A stretch of DNA of 42,633 nucleotides from Actinocrinis sp035650855. Lineage in GTDB: Bacteria; Actinomycetota; Actinomycetes; Streptomycetales; Catenulisporaceae. Positions 15,368-25,651 of the stretch are shown one piece after another. The notes beneath the pieces are model-generated. The model searched no databases. It was given only the letters and a program-made list of their open reading frames with translations, and was not told the origin of the DNA. The position numbers were made by a program, and so were the translations under genes. Numbering within the stretch: the first letter of the stretch is position 1; every line of letters starts with the position of its first letter. Location: positions 1 through 42,633 of the forward strand of contig NZ_DASRGV010000053.1 of assembly GCF_035650855.1 (NCBI RefSeq). The letters are read 5' to 3'.

Positions 15368-15407
15368 AGGACAGTTTGCAGCTGCTCTTCCTGCGAGGGG
15401 GCGCGCG

Positions 15408-16883
15408 ATGAGCGGAAGGTCGTACGCAATAGCTCACGATCCCGAGCTGCGGGCCGCGATCGTCGCGATCGTCGCCGTCCTGCTGAGCTTCGGCTCCGGA
15501 CTGCTGCTGGAGAACGCCGCGCGGCTGAACGTGGACGCGCCGCTGATCGCCGTCGTGCTCGCGCTGACCCTGGCGCGGACGCAGCGCGGCGCCGATCTGC
15601 GCGGGCGGTTGACCGGCCTGATCGTGCTGCCGCTGGTCGCGGTCGCGGCAAGCGAGATCGGCAGCCTGATGCTGCATCACCCCAACTATGGCGACACGCT
15701 CTTCGCACTCGCCGTCAGCCTGTCGATCTGGCTGCGCAGATTCGGCCCGCGCGCTGCGAAGGCGGGGACGATCCTCGCGCTGCCGTTCATCGCCATCCTG
15801 GTCACTCCCGTCCCGTTGCCGCCGGGCCACGGCGCCACCGGCTGGTCTGCGGTCATCGCGCTGATCGCCTTTGTCTGCGTCTCCATCACCCAGCTCGCCG
15901 CGCATCGCCTCGGCTTTCTGCGCGAGCCTGGTCGCACCCGGCCGACATCCCAGCAGGCGGTGACCAGCCGTGACGGCGCGCAGCGTGATCAGCGCAAGCG
16001 GGTCATCCCCAGCACCCGCATGGCCGTGCAGATGGGTCTGGTTCTCGGCGCGGCTTTCGTCATCGGCCGCTTCGGGTTCACGCCGCACTGGACCTGGACG
16101 GTCATCACCGCCTTCGTCGTGTGCAGCGCGAACCGCGGTCGCGGCGACGTGGTGTACAAGAGCCTGCTGCGCCTCGCCGGCGCCGCCGGGGGCACGATCG
16201 CCGCGACCGCGCTGGCCAGCCTCTTCGGCCCGCACGACAACCGCTCGATCGTGCTGATCTTCGTGGTGCTCGCGCTCGCCAACTGGCTGCGGTCGTTCAG
16301 CTACGCCTACTGGGCCGGCTGTGTCACCTCGGTGCTCGCGCTGCTTCAAGGGTACTTCGGCGAGGTCCACCTCAGTCTGTTGGGCACCCGGCTGGAGGAG
16401 ATTCTGGCCGGGGCGGTGATAGCGATCGCAGTGTCCTGGTTCGTGTTGCCGGTGCGGACGACGGACGTCGTGCGGCGGCGCGTCGCCGATGCCCTGATCA
16501 CGCTGGGGGAGTTGCTTGCCGCACTGTGCGAAGACCCGTCAGTCCTCGAAGCGCTCGCCGTTCGCTTCGCCGGCAACCTGGCTCAGGTCCAGCAGGTTGC
16601 CACACCGCCCCGGGCGTATCGCGCGGCTGCGCGGCATGTTCGCCTCATGCAGCGTGGACGATTCGTCCAGCTCGCCGACGCGATCGATGCGGTACAGCGT
16701 TGTGCCGAACCGGTGCGACTCCTTGTCCAGAACGCTGGGGTAACCTCCGACGCCCGGCCAGCGCGCGGCACGAAGAGCTTGGTCGAGGAGATCCGGCGTA
16801 ACGTCGCGACGGCGCGAGAAGTGCTCGCGACGTACCGCGTGCCCGCGCCTCGCGCTGAACCCGCGGCGGTTTCAGCCCGCTGA
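15408..16883 (+). CDS. FUSC-family membrane protein, probable aromatic-compound exporter
   Basis: 491 aa. The start is the ATG at 15408 (MSGRSYAIAHDPEL) after GAGGGG; the longer open frame upstream overlaps the divergent marR gene. Two sets of about six hydrophobic helices: residues about 15-170 (VAVLLSFGSGLLLENAA, APLIAVVLALTLAR, LTGLIVLPLVAVAASE, ILALPFIAILVTPVPL, WSAVIALIAFVCVS) and about 210-345 with the FUSC signature FTPHWTWTVITAFVVCSANRGRGDVVYKSLLRLAGAAGGTIAA. A long cytoplasmic helical tail (about 350-491) follows. Relatives (AaeB, fusaric-acid resistance) export aromatic acids by proton motive force. The divergent MarR regulator fits control by a phenolic ligand. The 3' end overlaps the convergent CDF gene by 12 bp. 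Confidence 0.88.
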   Translation: MSGRSYAIAHDPELRAAIVAIVAVLLSFGSGLLLENAARLNVDAPLIAVVLALTLARTQRGADLRGRLTGLIVLPLVAVAASEIGSLMLHHPNYGDTLFALAVSLSIWLRRFGPRAAKAGTILALPFIAILVTPVPLPPGHGATGWSAVIALIAFVCVSITQLAAHRLGFLREPGRTRPTSQQAVTSRDGAQRDQRKRVIPSTRMAVQMGLVLGAAFVIGRFGFTPHWTWTVITAFVVCSANRGRGDVVYKSLLRLAGAAGGTIAATALASLFGPHDNRSIVLIFVVLALANWLRSFSYAYWAGCVTSVLALLQGYFGEVHLSLLGTRLEEILAGAVIAIAVSWFVLPVRTTDVVRRRVADALITLGELLAALCEDPSVLEALAVRFAGNLAQVQQVATPPRAYRAAARHVRLMQRGRFVQLADAIDAVQRCAEPVRLLVQNAGVTSDARPARGTKSLVEEIRRNVATAREVLATYRVPAPRAEPAAVSAR

Positions 16884-17804
16884 CTTCGGCGCCGGGGCCC
16901 GGCGGATGTCCGGCTCCAGATAGATCACCCGGGCGATCGGCACCGCTTCGCGCACCCGGCGCTCCGCCGCGTCGATCGCCCGCGCCACCTCGAGCGCGGT
17001 GTCGTCGTGGTCGACCGCGATCTTCGCCGCCACCAGCAGCTCGTCCGGGCCCAGGTGCATCGTGCGCATGTGGATGACCGAGCTGACCACGGCGCCGTCC
17101 ACCAGCGCCGCGCGGATCCGCCGCACGTCGTCCGGGCTCGCGCCCTCGCCGAGCAGCAGGCTCTTGGTCTCGATCCCGAGCACCGCCGCGGCCGTGCCGA
17201 GCAGCAGGCCGATCGCGAGCGTGGCGATCCCGTCCCAGACGCCGCTGTGCGTGGCCAGCGTCAGCAGCACCCCGAAGAACGCCAGGATCAGGCCGATCAG
17301 CGCGCCGAAGTCCTCCAGCAGCACCACCGGAAGCTCGGGCGCCTTCGCGTGCCGCACGAACTGCGACCAGCTCTGCGAGCCGCGCTCATGGTTCGACTCG
17401 GCGATCGCGGTCCGGAACGAGAAGCCCTCCGCGATCATGGCGAACACCAGCACGCCGATCGGCCAGGCCCAGTTCTCCAACGGGTGCGGGTGGCTGATCT
17501 TCTCCACGCCCTCGTACACCGCGAACAGCCCGCCGAGGCTGAACAGCACGATCGAGACCAGGAAGCCGTAGACGTACCGCTCGCGGCCGTAGCCGAAAGG
17601 GTGCTGCTCGGTGGCCTCGCGGTCCGCCCGCTTGCCGCCGACCAGCAGCAGCACCTGGTTGCCCGAGTCGGCGATCGAGTGGATGCCTTCGGCGAGCATC
17701 GAGGAGGAGCCGCTGAACCCGAAGGCGACCAGTTTCGAGGCCGCGATCGCCAGGTTCGCGCCCAGCGCGGTCACGATCGCCCTGCTGCCGCCAGCGGTAC
17801 TCAT
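16872..17804 (-). CDS. Cation diffusion facilitator (CDF) transporter, SLC30A9/ZnT9-like branch
   Basis: 310 aa, ATG at 17804. Six membrane helices expected: IVTALGANLAIAASKLVAF, SSSMLAEGIHSIADSGNQVLLLVG, YVYGFLVSIVLFSLGGLFAVYEG, WAWPIGVLVFAMIAEGFSF, PVVLLEDFGALIGLILAFFGVLL, GIATLAIGLLLGTAAAVLG. The helix-2 metal motif HSIAD (His42, Asp46) is present, but helix 5 has LLEDFGAL where zinc-specific CDFs have HxxxD; this altered site defines the ZnT9-like branch whose metal choice is uncertain. A cytoplasmic C-terminal domain (VIHMRTMHLGPDELLVAAKIAVDHDD...) is the usual dimerising ferredoxin-like fold. It converges on the FUSC gene, overlapping 12 bp, and stands alone as a transcription unit. Confidence 0.92.
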   Translation of the reverse strand: MSTAGGSRAIVTALGANLAIAASKLVAFGFSGSSSMLAEGIHSIADSGNQVLLLVGGKRADREATEQHPFGYGRERYVYGFLVSIVLFSLGGLFAVYEGVEKISHPHPLENWAWPIGVLVFAMIAEGFSFRTAIAESNHERGSQSWSQFVRHAKAPELPVVLLEDFGALIGLILAFFGVLLTLATHSGVWDGIATLAIGLLLGTAAAVLGIETKSLLLGEGASPDDVRRIRAALVDGAVVSSVIHMRTMHLGPDELLVAAKIAVDHDDTALEVARAIDAAERRVREAVPIARVIYLEPDIRRAPAPKSAG

Positions 17805-17907
17805 CGCCGAATGTCACCCTGCCGTCGTCCGGTGTCGTCGTCCGGGCTACCCGGCCCGCTCGATGGCGGTCACCTTACCGGCTGCCGGCGGTGTGGATCA
17901 CGGGCCG

Positions 17908-19497
<1,590 letters not shown>

Positions 19498-19503
19498 CCC
19501 GGG

Positions 19504-19509
19504 ATTATC
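19504..19509 (-). promoter_or_regulatory. GATAAT -10 box for a leaderless kinase transcript
   Basis: On the minus strand GATAAT is followed by six bases and then the kinase ATG; transcription would begin at or next to the start codon. No Shine-Dalgarno sequence precedes this ATG. No good -35 box is seen. Confidence 0.45.
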
Positions 19510-19605
19510 GCCTGTCCGGCGTAACGGTCTGGTGAAACCGCGCAAGCTTTGGCGACTCGTAAGATCCCGATCAGCTGAATTTACCGGGCGTGCGCGGTCG
19601 AACCG

Positions 19606-20352
19606 TCAGTTCACGAGCCCGTTGACGATCGTGTCCAGGCACATCTGGAGCATGGCGTTCTGCGCCGCCTTGTCGCCCAGATCGAGCGGGCCGTCCAGCA
19701 GGAGGGTGGCCAGGCCGTGCACCATCGCCCAGGCGGGGAGTTCGGCGTTGGCGCGGCGCTCCGGCCGCAGCAGACCCAGCTGCACGAGCAGATCGAGGCT
19801 CTCGCTCAGGATTTCGAACGCCCGGTAACGACGCAGATCTCTGACCGCAGGTACCGTACTGTCCGGTCCCGCGCCCTGCGGCTGCCCTTGCTCGCTGTTC
19901 TCCGTCTCAACCTGGTCATCTGCCTCATTGGCGGGCTGCTCAGTGTGGCAGAACGCGGTACGGAACAGACCGGGCTCCTCAAGCGCGAAGTGCAGATACG
20001 CAAAGCCCACTGCGGTAAGGCGGCGTAGCGCCTCGAAAGCCGGATCCGCCTCTGGCGTCGCGGCCTTAACACGGGCCTCCATGGCGTCAGCGAGTTCCTG
20101 CTGAGCGCGCAACTTCACCGCGTACAGCAGATCGTCGTGCCCTGCGAAGTGCCGATAGGCCGCCGCCGGGGACACGCCGACCTGCCGCGCCGCCTCGCGC
20201 AGCACCACGGCGTCGGGGCCGCCCTCACGAGCCAGTGCGACGCCTGCACGGGTCAGCGCGTTGGCCAGGTCGCCATGGTGGTAGCGCGCGCGCCCGGGCT
20301 CGTTGGCGGGCTCGGCGTTCGGACCTGCCTGGCCCCCGGCATGCGCGTTCAT
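19606..20352 (-). CDS. TetR-family regulator of the MMPL transporter
   Basis: 248 aa from the ATG at 20352; in-frame ATGs exist at 20361, 20391 and 20451 but the last two would run through the operators. GATAAT at 20360-20365, seven bases before this ATG, suggests a leaderless start. N-terminal HTH: YHHGDLANALTRAGVALAREGGPDAVVLREAARQVGVSPAAAYRHFAGHDDLLYAV. The ligand domain carries TAVGFAYLHFALEEPGLFRTAF and WAMVHGLATLLLDGPL, the pattern of the TetR C-terminal WHG-type group, interrupted by an acidic Gln/Glu-rich insertion (HTEQPANEADDQVETENSEQ). Divergent from the MMPL gene with a duplicated palindromic site between them, so it is almost certainly its repressor and autoregulated. The inducer is unknown. 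Confidence 0.9.
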   Translation of the reverse strand: MNAHAGGQAGPNAEPANEPGRARYHHGDLANALTRAGVALAREGGPDAVVLREAARQVGVSPAAAYRHFAGHDDLLYAVKLRAQQELADAMEARVKAATPEADPAFEALRRLTAVGFAYLHFALEEPGLFRTAFCHTEQPANEADDQVETENSEQGQPQGAGPDSTVPAVRDLRRYRAFEILSESLDLLVQLGLLRPERRANAELPAWAMVHGLATLLLDGPLDLGDKAAQNAMLQMCLDTIVNGLVN

Positions 20353-20391
20353 GCCCGCCATTATCACCTGCGTCCTCCGGGCCACCGACAT

Positions 20392-20412
20392 GTTGACGCC
20401 GTTCACATTGGT
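20392..20412. promoter_or_regulatory. TetR operator copy 1, inside the MMPL promoter
   Basis: GTTGACGCCGTTCAC followed by ATTGGT. It matches copy 2 (20437-20457) in form G-T-x-x-ACG-x-CGT-x-CAC-ATTGGT. The plus-strand promoter TTGACG (20393-20398), 17 bp, TAGCGT (20416-20421) is threaded through it, so a bound repressor would cover the -35 box and spacer. Confidence 0.7.
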
Positions 20413-20436
20413 CGATAGCGTGGCCTTACCTGCAAA

Positions 20437-20457
20437 GTGAACGTCGTACACATTGGT
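20437..20457. promoter_or_regulatory. TetR operator copy 2, just downstream of the MMPL transcription start
   Basis: GTGAACGTCGTACAC (20437-20451) is a near-perfect palindrome, GTG-x-ACG-x-CGT-x-CAC, followed by ATTGGT. It lies 45 bp downstream of copy 1 and about 10 bp after the predicted start point, a position suited to a roadblock or to cooperative binding. Confidence 0.7.
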
Positions 20458-20627
20458 GCGTCAAGTGTGCGGTGTCCCCGCGCAGCGGACAACGGGCGAC
20501 GACGAGACAAACCGGACGACTGCGCAGCAGTCGCACGGCAGTGACTTCAACAGCGGCGACTTCAGCAAGCAGTGACAGGCGAGCAGCGGCACAGGGGACT
20601 GGCGTTCCACCGATGGAGGGCGGACGG

Positions 20628-22868
20628 ATGCTTCACCGGCTTGGCGATTTGATGTACCGGCGGGCACGACTCGTGCTGCTGGTGACGGGCATTTTGTTAG
20701 CAGCGGCGGCGGTGATCGGCGTCGGAGCTTTCGGAAAGCTGCAAGGCGGCGGCTTCGACGACCCGCACTCGGCGTCGACCAAGGCCGCCGACCAGATCAA
20801 CGCGCGTTTCGGCGGCGAGGACAACCTGATCCTGCTCGTACGCGCGCAACACGGCACCGTCGACTCCGCCGACGTGCAGAGCGCCGGGCTGCAGCTGACC
20901 GACTCGCTCGCAGCACGTACCGTGACGATCGACCGCGTCACGTCTTACTGGACCACTCCGGCGCCGGCGCTGCGTTCCAAGGACGGCACGCAGGCGATGG
21001 TGCTGCTGCACGTCAAAGGCAGCGATCAGCAGGTCACCGACGGCGCCAAGAGCCTGATCGCCACATACGCGGCGCCCGGCGCGGGCATCGGCAGCTCGGC
21101 GATCTCGGTGCTGGCCGGCGGCGACGCGGCGATCAACGTGCAGGTTAACGCGCAGGTCGGCAAGAGCCTCGCGCTGGCCGAGGGAATCGCCGTGCCGCTC
21201 ATCCTCATCCTGTTGATCTTCGCGTTCGGCAGCGTGGTCTCCGCGCTGCTGCCGCTGGCGATCGGCGGCATCGCGATCCTGGCGACCTTCGCCGAGCTGT
21301 TCATCCTCGGCTCGGTCACCAACGTCTCGATCTACGCGATCAGCCTGACCACCCAGCTCGGGCTCGGCCTCGGCATCGACTACGCGCTGCTGATGGTCAG
21401 CCGCTTCCGCGAGCAGCTCGCCGCCGGGCAGGACGTGCGTGACGCGGTCGTGCACACTACGGCCACGGCCGGTCGCACGGTCCTGTTCTCGGCGACCACC
21501 GTCGCCGTGGCGCTCACCGCGCTGCTCATCTTCCCGCAGTTCTTCCTCAAGTCCTTCGCGTTCGCGGGCATCGGCGTCGCGCTGATCGCCGCGGTCAGCA
21601 CGGTCGTCGTCATCCCGGCGCTGCTCGCGCTCCTCGGGCACCGGGTCAACGCGGGCCGGCTGCGCTGGGCCGCATCAGGACGCGGAGACGCCTCGCCGCT
21701 GTGGGGCCGGATCGCGCGCGGCGTCACGCGCCGGCCGGTGCTCGCCGCGGTGCCGGTGCTGGCCGTGCTGCTGGTCGCCGCGTCCCCGTTGCTCGGTGTG
21801 ACATTCGGCACGCCGGACCAGACCGTGTTGCGGCCGGGGATGTCCAGCCGGCAGGTCTCCGAGGCCGTCAGCGCGGACTTCTCCGGCGACACCGCGACGA
21901 CGGTCAACGTGGTGACAGCCGGCCCGGTGGCATCCACGGCGGCGAACGCGGACTACGCACGTCAGCTCTCGACGTTGCCCGGCGTCGTCCGAGTCGACAG
22001 CAGCGTCGGCACCTTCGCCGCCGGGCGTAGCGCGCCGGGCGACCCGGGCAACGCGGCACTGGGAAACGCGGCGGCACAGCGGTACACGGTCGTCATCGCG
22101 CCCGACCCGACCTCCTCGGCCGCGCAGCAGCTCGTCGGCGACATCAGAGCACTGCCGGGGCCGGATCATGTCGGGACGTTGGTGGGCGGGCGCACCGCGG
22201 CGCTGGTCGACGCCAAGAGCTCGATCGGGTCGCACCTGCCGTGGGCGCTGCTCATCGTGGTGATCGCCACCTTCCTGCTGTTGTTCCTGTTCACCGGCAG
22301 CGTGATCCAGCCCCTCCGGGCCCTGGTCGTCAATGGTCTGAGCCTGTCGGCCGCGCTCGGCGTGATGACCTGGGTCTTCCAGGACGGCCATCTCACCTCC
22401 CTGCTGGCCGCCACGCCGCGGCCGATGGACACCTCGATGACAGTGCTCGCACTCTGCCTCGCGTTCGGCCTGTCGATGGACTACGAGGCCTTCCTCACCA
22501 GCCGTATCAAGGAGATGCACGATCAGGGCACGGATACGACCACCGCGGTCGTGCACGGCCTCGCCCGCACCGGACGGATCGTGTCCACGGCAGCCGGACT
22601 GCTCGCGGTCACCTTCTTCGCCTTCGGGACCAGCAGCGTCAGCTTCCTGCAGATGCTCGGGCTAGGCGCCGGACTCGCCGTGCTGCTTGACGCGACCCTG
22701 ATACGCGGGGTGCTCGTGCCGTCGGTCACCGCGCTCGCCGGCGAGCGCATCTGGTACGCCCCGAGCTGGCTGCGCGCGGCGCATCGCCGCATCGGACTGA
22801 GCGAAGGACCAGTGACTGAACAACCGGACAGCCGCTACAGTCAACTGGCACACGCAGACAACGGTTAG
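20628..22868 (+). CDS. MMPL/RND-family membrane transporter
   Basis: 746 aa. The start ATG at 20628 (MLHRLGDLMYRRARLVLL) follows GGAGGG at good spacing; the frame is open further up but lies in the leader. Two repeats of one helix, a large external loop and five helices. The proton-relay motifs are visible in helix 4 of each half: LGLGIDYALLMVSRFREQLAAGQD (about 245-270) and AFGLSMDYEAFLTSRIKEMHDQG (about 612-635). External porter loops are about 40-175 and 400-540. Relatives export lipids, siderophores or drugs; the first loop GGGFDDPHSASTKAADQINARFGGEDNLILLV is typical of the YdfJ-like actinomycete group. The divergent TetR and paired operators suggest induction by a hydrophobic compound. 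No lipid-synthesis genes flank it. Confidence 0.93.
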   Translation: MLHRLGDLMYRRARLVLLVTGILLAAAAVIGVGAFGKLQGGGFDDPHSASTKAADQINARFGGEDNLILLVRAQHGTVDSADVQSAGLQLTDSLAARTVTIDRVTSYWTTPAPALRSKDGTQAMVLLHVKGSDQQVTDGAKSLIATYAAPGAGIGSSAISVLAGGDAAINVQVNAQVGKSLALAEGIAVPLILILLIFAFGSVVSALLPLAIGGIAILATFAELFILGSVTNVSIYAISLTTQLGLGLGIDYALLMVSRFREQLAAGQDVRDAVVHTTATAGRTVLFSATTVAVALTALLIFPQFFLKSFAFAGIGVALIAAVSTVVVIPALLALLGHRVNAGRLRWAASGRGDASPLWGRIARGVTRRPVLAAVPVLAVLLVAASPLLGVTFGTPDQTVLRPGMSSRQVSEAVSADFSGDTATTVNVVTAGPVASTAANADYARQLSTLPGVVRVDSSVGTFAAGRSAPGDPGNAALGNAAAQRYTVVIAPDPTSSAAQQLVGDIRALPGPDHVGTLVGGRTAALVDAKSSIGSHLPWALLIVVIATFLLLFLFTGSVIQPLRALVVNGLSLSAALGVMTWVFQDGHLTSLLAATPRPMDTSMTVLALCLAFGLSMDYEAFLTSRIKEMHDQGTDTTTAVVHGLARTGRIVSTAAGLLAVTFFAFGTSSVSFLQMLGLGAGLAVLLDATLIRGVLVPSVTALAGERIWYAPSWLRAAHRRIGLSEGPVTEQPDSRYSQLAHADNG

Positions 22869-22946
22869 TCGGTTAGTCGGTCTTCGAGGTCGGCCTGGAC
22901 GCGGTCCGGCCGAGGCCGTCGGCTGGCGCGGAAGGGATCCGGGCCG

Positions 22947-25556
22947 ATGAGCGACGAGCGCGGCTGGTATCAGGGCGGCGAGCACGGCGCCGGGGGCGAC
23001 GACGGGTTGTCGGAGGCTTACCGGGAGTGGCAGCGCCAGCAGCAGCTGCAACGCCCCTGGGACCGGCAGCAGCCGTGGCAGCAGGAGGCCGGCGCCGAGC
23101 CCGCCGCGGGCTCCGGCGCGGGCGCCGAGGCGGCGGCCACACCGGAGGCCTCGGCGGACTCCTGGCTGCGGCCGAGCGTCGGCGGCCAGGCGAGCGTCGA
23201 CCGCAGGAGCGAGCACGCCAGGCAGAGCCCTGACGCCCAGGGCTCCCACGCGTGGCGCGGGCCGACCCGGCAGGGCCCTGACGAACCGCGGCCGGACGCG
23301 GCGCAGCACCGGTCGGACTCGGCGCCGCGGCGGCCGGGCCCCGGACCCCGGCGGCCGGACGCGGCGCAGCAGGGTTCTGAGAGCTGGCTCGGCGGCAGCG
23401 CGCCCGAAGCCGGGGCGGCCTCCGGGCTGCCGAGCGGCATCGGCGTGCCGCGCGAGGACGACTTCCGGCCGGTCTACCGGCGCGAGGAGACCCCCGAACC
23501 GCCGCGCCCGCAGCCCAGCCGCGTGCAGCCGGCCCTGCCGTCCACGGCCTTCCAACCGCAGCAGCCGCATCCGGGGCCGGGTGCGATGTCCGCGCCGAAC
23601 CCGATGCAGCCGGTGCCGCCGCACGGTCAAGCGCCGTCGCCGCAGCTGACGCCGCCGCGCCCGCCACAACCGCAGTCGGCCCCCGGACACGGATACCTGC
23701 CGCGGCAGGCGCGTCCGCACGCCGCGTTGCCGCCGGGGCCCTCCCCCTCGGCCTCGCCCACGCCCTCGCCGACCGGCACGCCGCCGCCCTCCGGACCGTC
23801 CTCGCCGACGTCGTCGTTCCCGCCGCAGGCGCCGGTCCCGCCGCAGGCCCAACCGCGATTAGACGGACCGCCGCTGCCGACCAGGGCGCGGCACGGCGGA
23901 GCGCCCGACAGCGCCGAAGCGGATCGCGCACCGCAGCCTGACTTCGGCGACCTGCCCACCGGCGCCGATCTGCCCCGCATCTCCGATCCGACCAGGCGCG
24001 GCCGCGGCGACAGCGGCCAGTTCAAGACCGGCCAGTTCGACGCGGGCGCGTCCGGCACGGGTCAATTCGCTTCAGGTCAGTTCGCTTCAGGTCAGTTCGC
24101 TTCCGGACAGTTCGATCGCTCGCAGTTCGAGCCGAAGCCGTTCGAACCGAACGCCTTCGCTCCGAATCCCGCGGACACCGGTCAGCACGCCACGAGCCAG
24201 TTCGACCGCAGCCAGTTCGATCGGAGCCAGTTCGACCGGAGCCAGTTCGATCGCAGACCGGGCGACTCCGGACAGCAGCCCACCGGACCGCGCCCAACCG
24301 GTCAGGGGCCCACCGATCAGGGGCCCACCAGCCAGTTCGATCCGGACCGGTTCGATTCCGGCCAGTACCCGACCCGCGGCGGCGAGTACTTCGACTCGGG
24401 TCAGCACCGCACCGCGCAATTCGGCGGCCCCGCGTTCGAAGCCCCGCCCCGCCCCGACGCCGCACGACCTGACGGCCAGCGCCCCGACCCGTTCCGTCCC
24501 GAGACTTCGCGTCCTGAGCCGCCCCGCACGGAAGGCCTGCGCCCGGGCCAGCCACGGCCCGACGGCCCACGACCGGGTCAGTACCCTGCTGGAGGCACCC
24601 GCCCCGGCGACTCGCGCAGCGACATCCCCGCGGCGCCCTTCGCGCCCTCGTCCGGCCCCTCCTCGTCCCCGCCGCCGCCTGCCGGCTCGCGTCCGTCGGG
24701 CTCCGGCCCGCAGCGACCGGGTGCGACCGGATCCGACGCGTGGCCCGGCACCAGGTCGCCGTCCGGCGGCCTGCCCACATCCGCGACCGACGAGCCGTCC
24801 ACCGGGTCGATACCCCGCCAGTCGCGGCTTGAGGCCGGCCGCGCCGCCCGCGCCGAGGGCCGCACGAACCGCGACATCGACCTCGACGACGAGGAAAGCC
24901 CACGCGGCCGCTCCGCCCACGGCCGCAGCTCGCACGGCGGCGGCACCGGCAGAGGCGAGCACGGCGGCAACAACGGCGGCGCGGGCGGCAACCGGAAGCT
25001 GATGATCATCGGCGGCACGGTCGGCGTCGTGGTGCTCGCGCTGATCGCCTACTTCGTCACCCGGCCGTCCGGGAATTCCGGCAGCGGCGCGGTCGCCGAC
25101 CCGACCTCCGCCTCTCAGGGCCCGATGAACCAGACCACGACCACCCCGGACGCGGGCGCCATGGCCTCCGCCGGCGCGACGAACGGCGCGATGACCAACG
25201 GATCGGCCTCGCCGTCCGCCTCGGCCACCGCACCCGGGACGACCGGGGCGGCCGCCGTCGACATCGCGCGGGTCCACGCCGCCGTGTTCAACGCCAGCGG
25301 CGTCAGCCAGCGCGCCTCGATGATCAAGGCCGCGCTGGTGAAGGACGGCTTCGTGCTCGCCACCGTCGGCGGCAACATGACGAAGACCACCGCGACGAAG
25401 ATCTTCTACCCGTCCACCCGCGCCGACTCGGCCGCGGCCGTGGCCAAGGCGCTCGCCATCCCGACCGCCAACCTGACGCAGTCGAACACCTACACCGAGG
25501 TCACCGTCGTCATCGGCACCGACTGGACGACCGGCGACACGTACCCGGCAGGCTGA
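22947..25556 (+). CDS. Very long disordered membrane protein with C-terminal LytR_C domain
   Basis: 869 aa, ATG at 22947 after AAGGGA. Residues 1-680 are low-complexity, rich in Pro, Gln, Arg, Ser and Gly, with no predictable fold; at about 355-440 are short tandem repeats of the form SGQFA and SQFDR. A basic/Gly stretch (HGRSSHGGGTGRGEHGGNNGG) precedes one transmembrane helix (about 683-706, RKLMIIGGTVGVVVLALIAYFVT), then a Ser/Thr/Ala linker and a LytR C-terminal domain (about 769-863: VHAAVFNASGVSQRASMIKAALVKDGFVLATVGG ... TEVTVVIGTDW). LytR_C domains usually sit on LytR-CpsA-Psr wall-polymer ligases; here the catalytic domain is absent. The long cytoplasmic arm could be a scaffold or phosphorylation target for a kinase such as the one at 17908; that is speculation. 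Confidence 0.88.
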   Translation: MSDERGWYQGGEHGAGGDDGLSEAYREWQRQQQLQRPWDRQQPWQQEAGAEPAAGSGAGAEAAATPEASADSWLRPSVGGQASVDRRSEHARQSPDAQGSHAWRGPTRQGPDEPRPDAAQHRSDSAPRRPGPGPRRPDAAQQGSESWLGGSAPEAGAASGLPSGIGVPREDDFRPVYRREETPEPPRPQPSRVQPALPSTAFQPQQPHPGPGAMSAPNPMQPVPPHGQAPSPQLTPPRPPQPQSAPGHGYLPRQARPHAALPPGPSPSASPTPSPTGTPPPSGPSSPTSSFPPQAPVPPQAQPRLDGPPLPTRARHGGAPDSAEADRAPQPDFGDLPTGADLPRISDPTRRGRGDSGQFKTGQFDAGASGTGQFASGQFASGQFASGQFDRSQFEPKPFEPNAFAPNPADTGQHATSQFDRSQFDRSQFDRSQFDRRPGDSGQQPTGPRPTGQGPTDQGPTSQFDPDRFDSGQYPTRGGEYFDSGQHRTAQFGGPAFEAPPRPDAARPDGQRPDPFRPETSRPEPPRTEGLRPGQPRPDGPRPGQYPAGGTRPGDSRSDIPAAPFAPSSGPSSSPPPPAGSRPSGSGPQRPGATGSDAWPGTRSPSGGLPTSATDEPSTGSIPRQSRLEAGRAARAEGRTNRDIDLDDEESPRGRSAHGRSSHGGGTGRGEHGGNNGGAGGNRKLMIIGGTVGVVVLALIAYFVTRPSGNSGSGAVADPTSASQGPMNQTTTTPDAGAMASAGATNGAMTNGSASPSASATAPGTTGAAAVDIARVHAAVFNASGVSQRASMIKAALVKDGFVLATVGGNMTKTTATKIFYPSTRADSAAAVAKALAIPTANLTQSNTYTEVTVVIGTDWTTGDTYPAG
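24010..24264 (+). repeat. Coding tandem repeats (SGQFA and SQFDR units)
   Basis: About 85 codons consist of 4-5 residue units: three consecutive FASGQ units at 24065-24110, then repeated SQFDR units at 24196-24250. Neighbouring units share most bases but use varied codons (tcaggt, tccgga; cgcagc, cggagc), so the array is both DNA-level duplication and later drift. Copy number is likely to vary between strains. Confidence 0.8.
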
Positions 25557-25574
25557 CCCGCCCGAATCGCCACG

Positions 25575-25631
25575 AAAACCAATCAGGTCTCTGTGTCCCG
25601 TTCAGCGGGACACAGAGACCTGATTGGTTTT
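25575..25631. terminator. Bidirectional terminator with 26-bp perfect stem
   Basis: Positions 25575-25600 and 25606-25631 are exact inverse copies around the loop TTCAG. Left arm begins AAAACC and right arm ends GGTTTT, so both strands have a T-run at the stem foot. It lies between the convergent LytR_C gene (stop 25556) and GH1 gene (stop 25652) and would stop transcription from both sides. Confidence 0.9.
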
Positions 25632-25651
25632 GCCGAGCCGAGCAGGACCCG

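Noticed and set aside
15153..15407. Upstream extension of the FUSC frame
   Set aside because: It runs through the divergent marR gene; the ATG at 15408 has a good ribosome site and begins the first membrane helix region.
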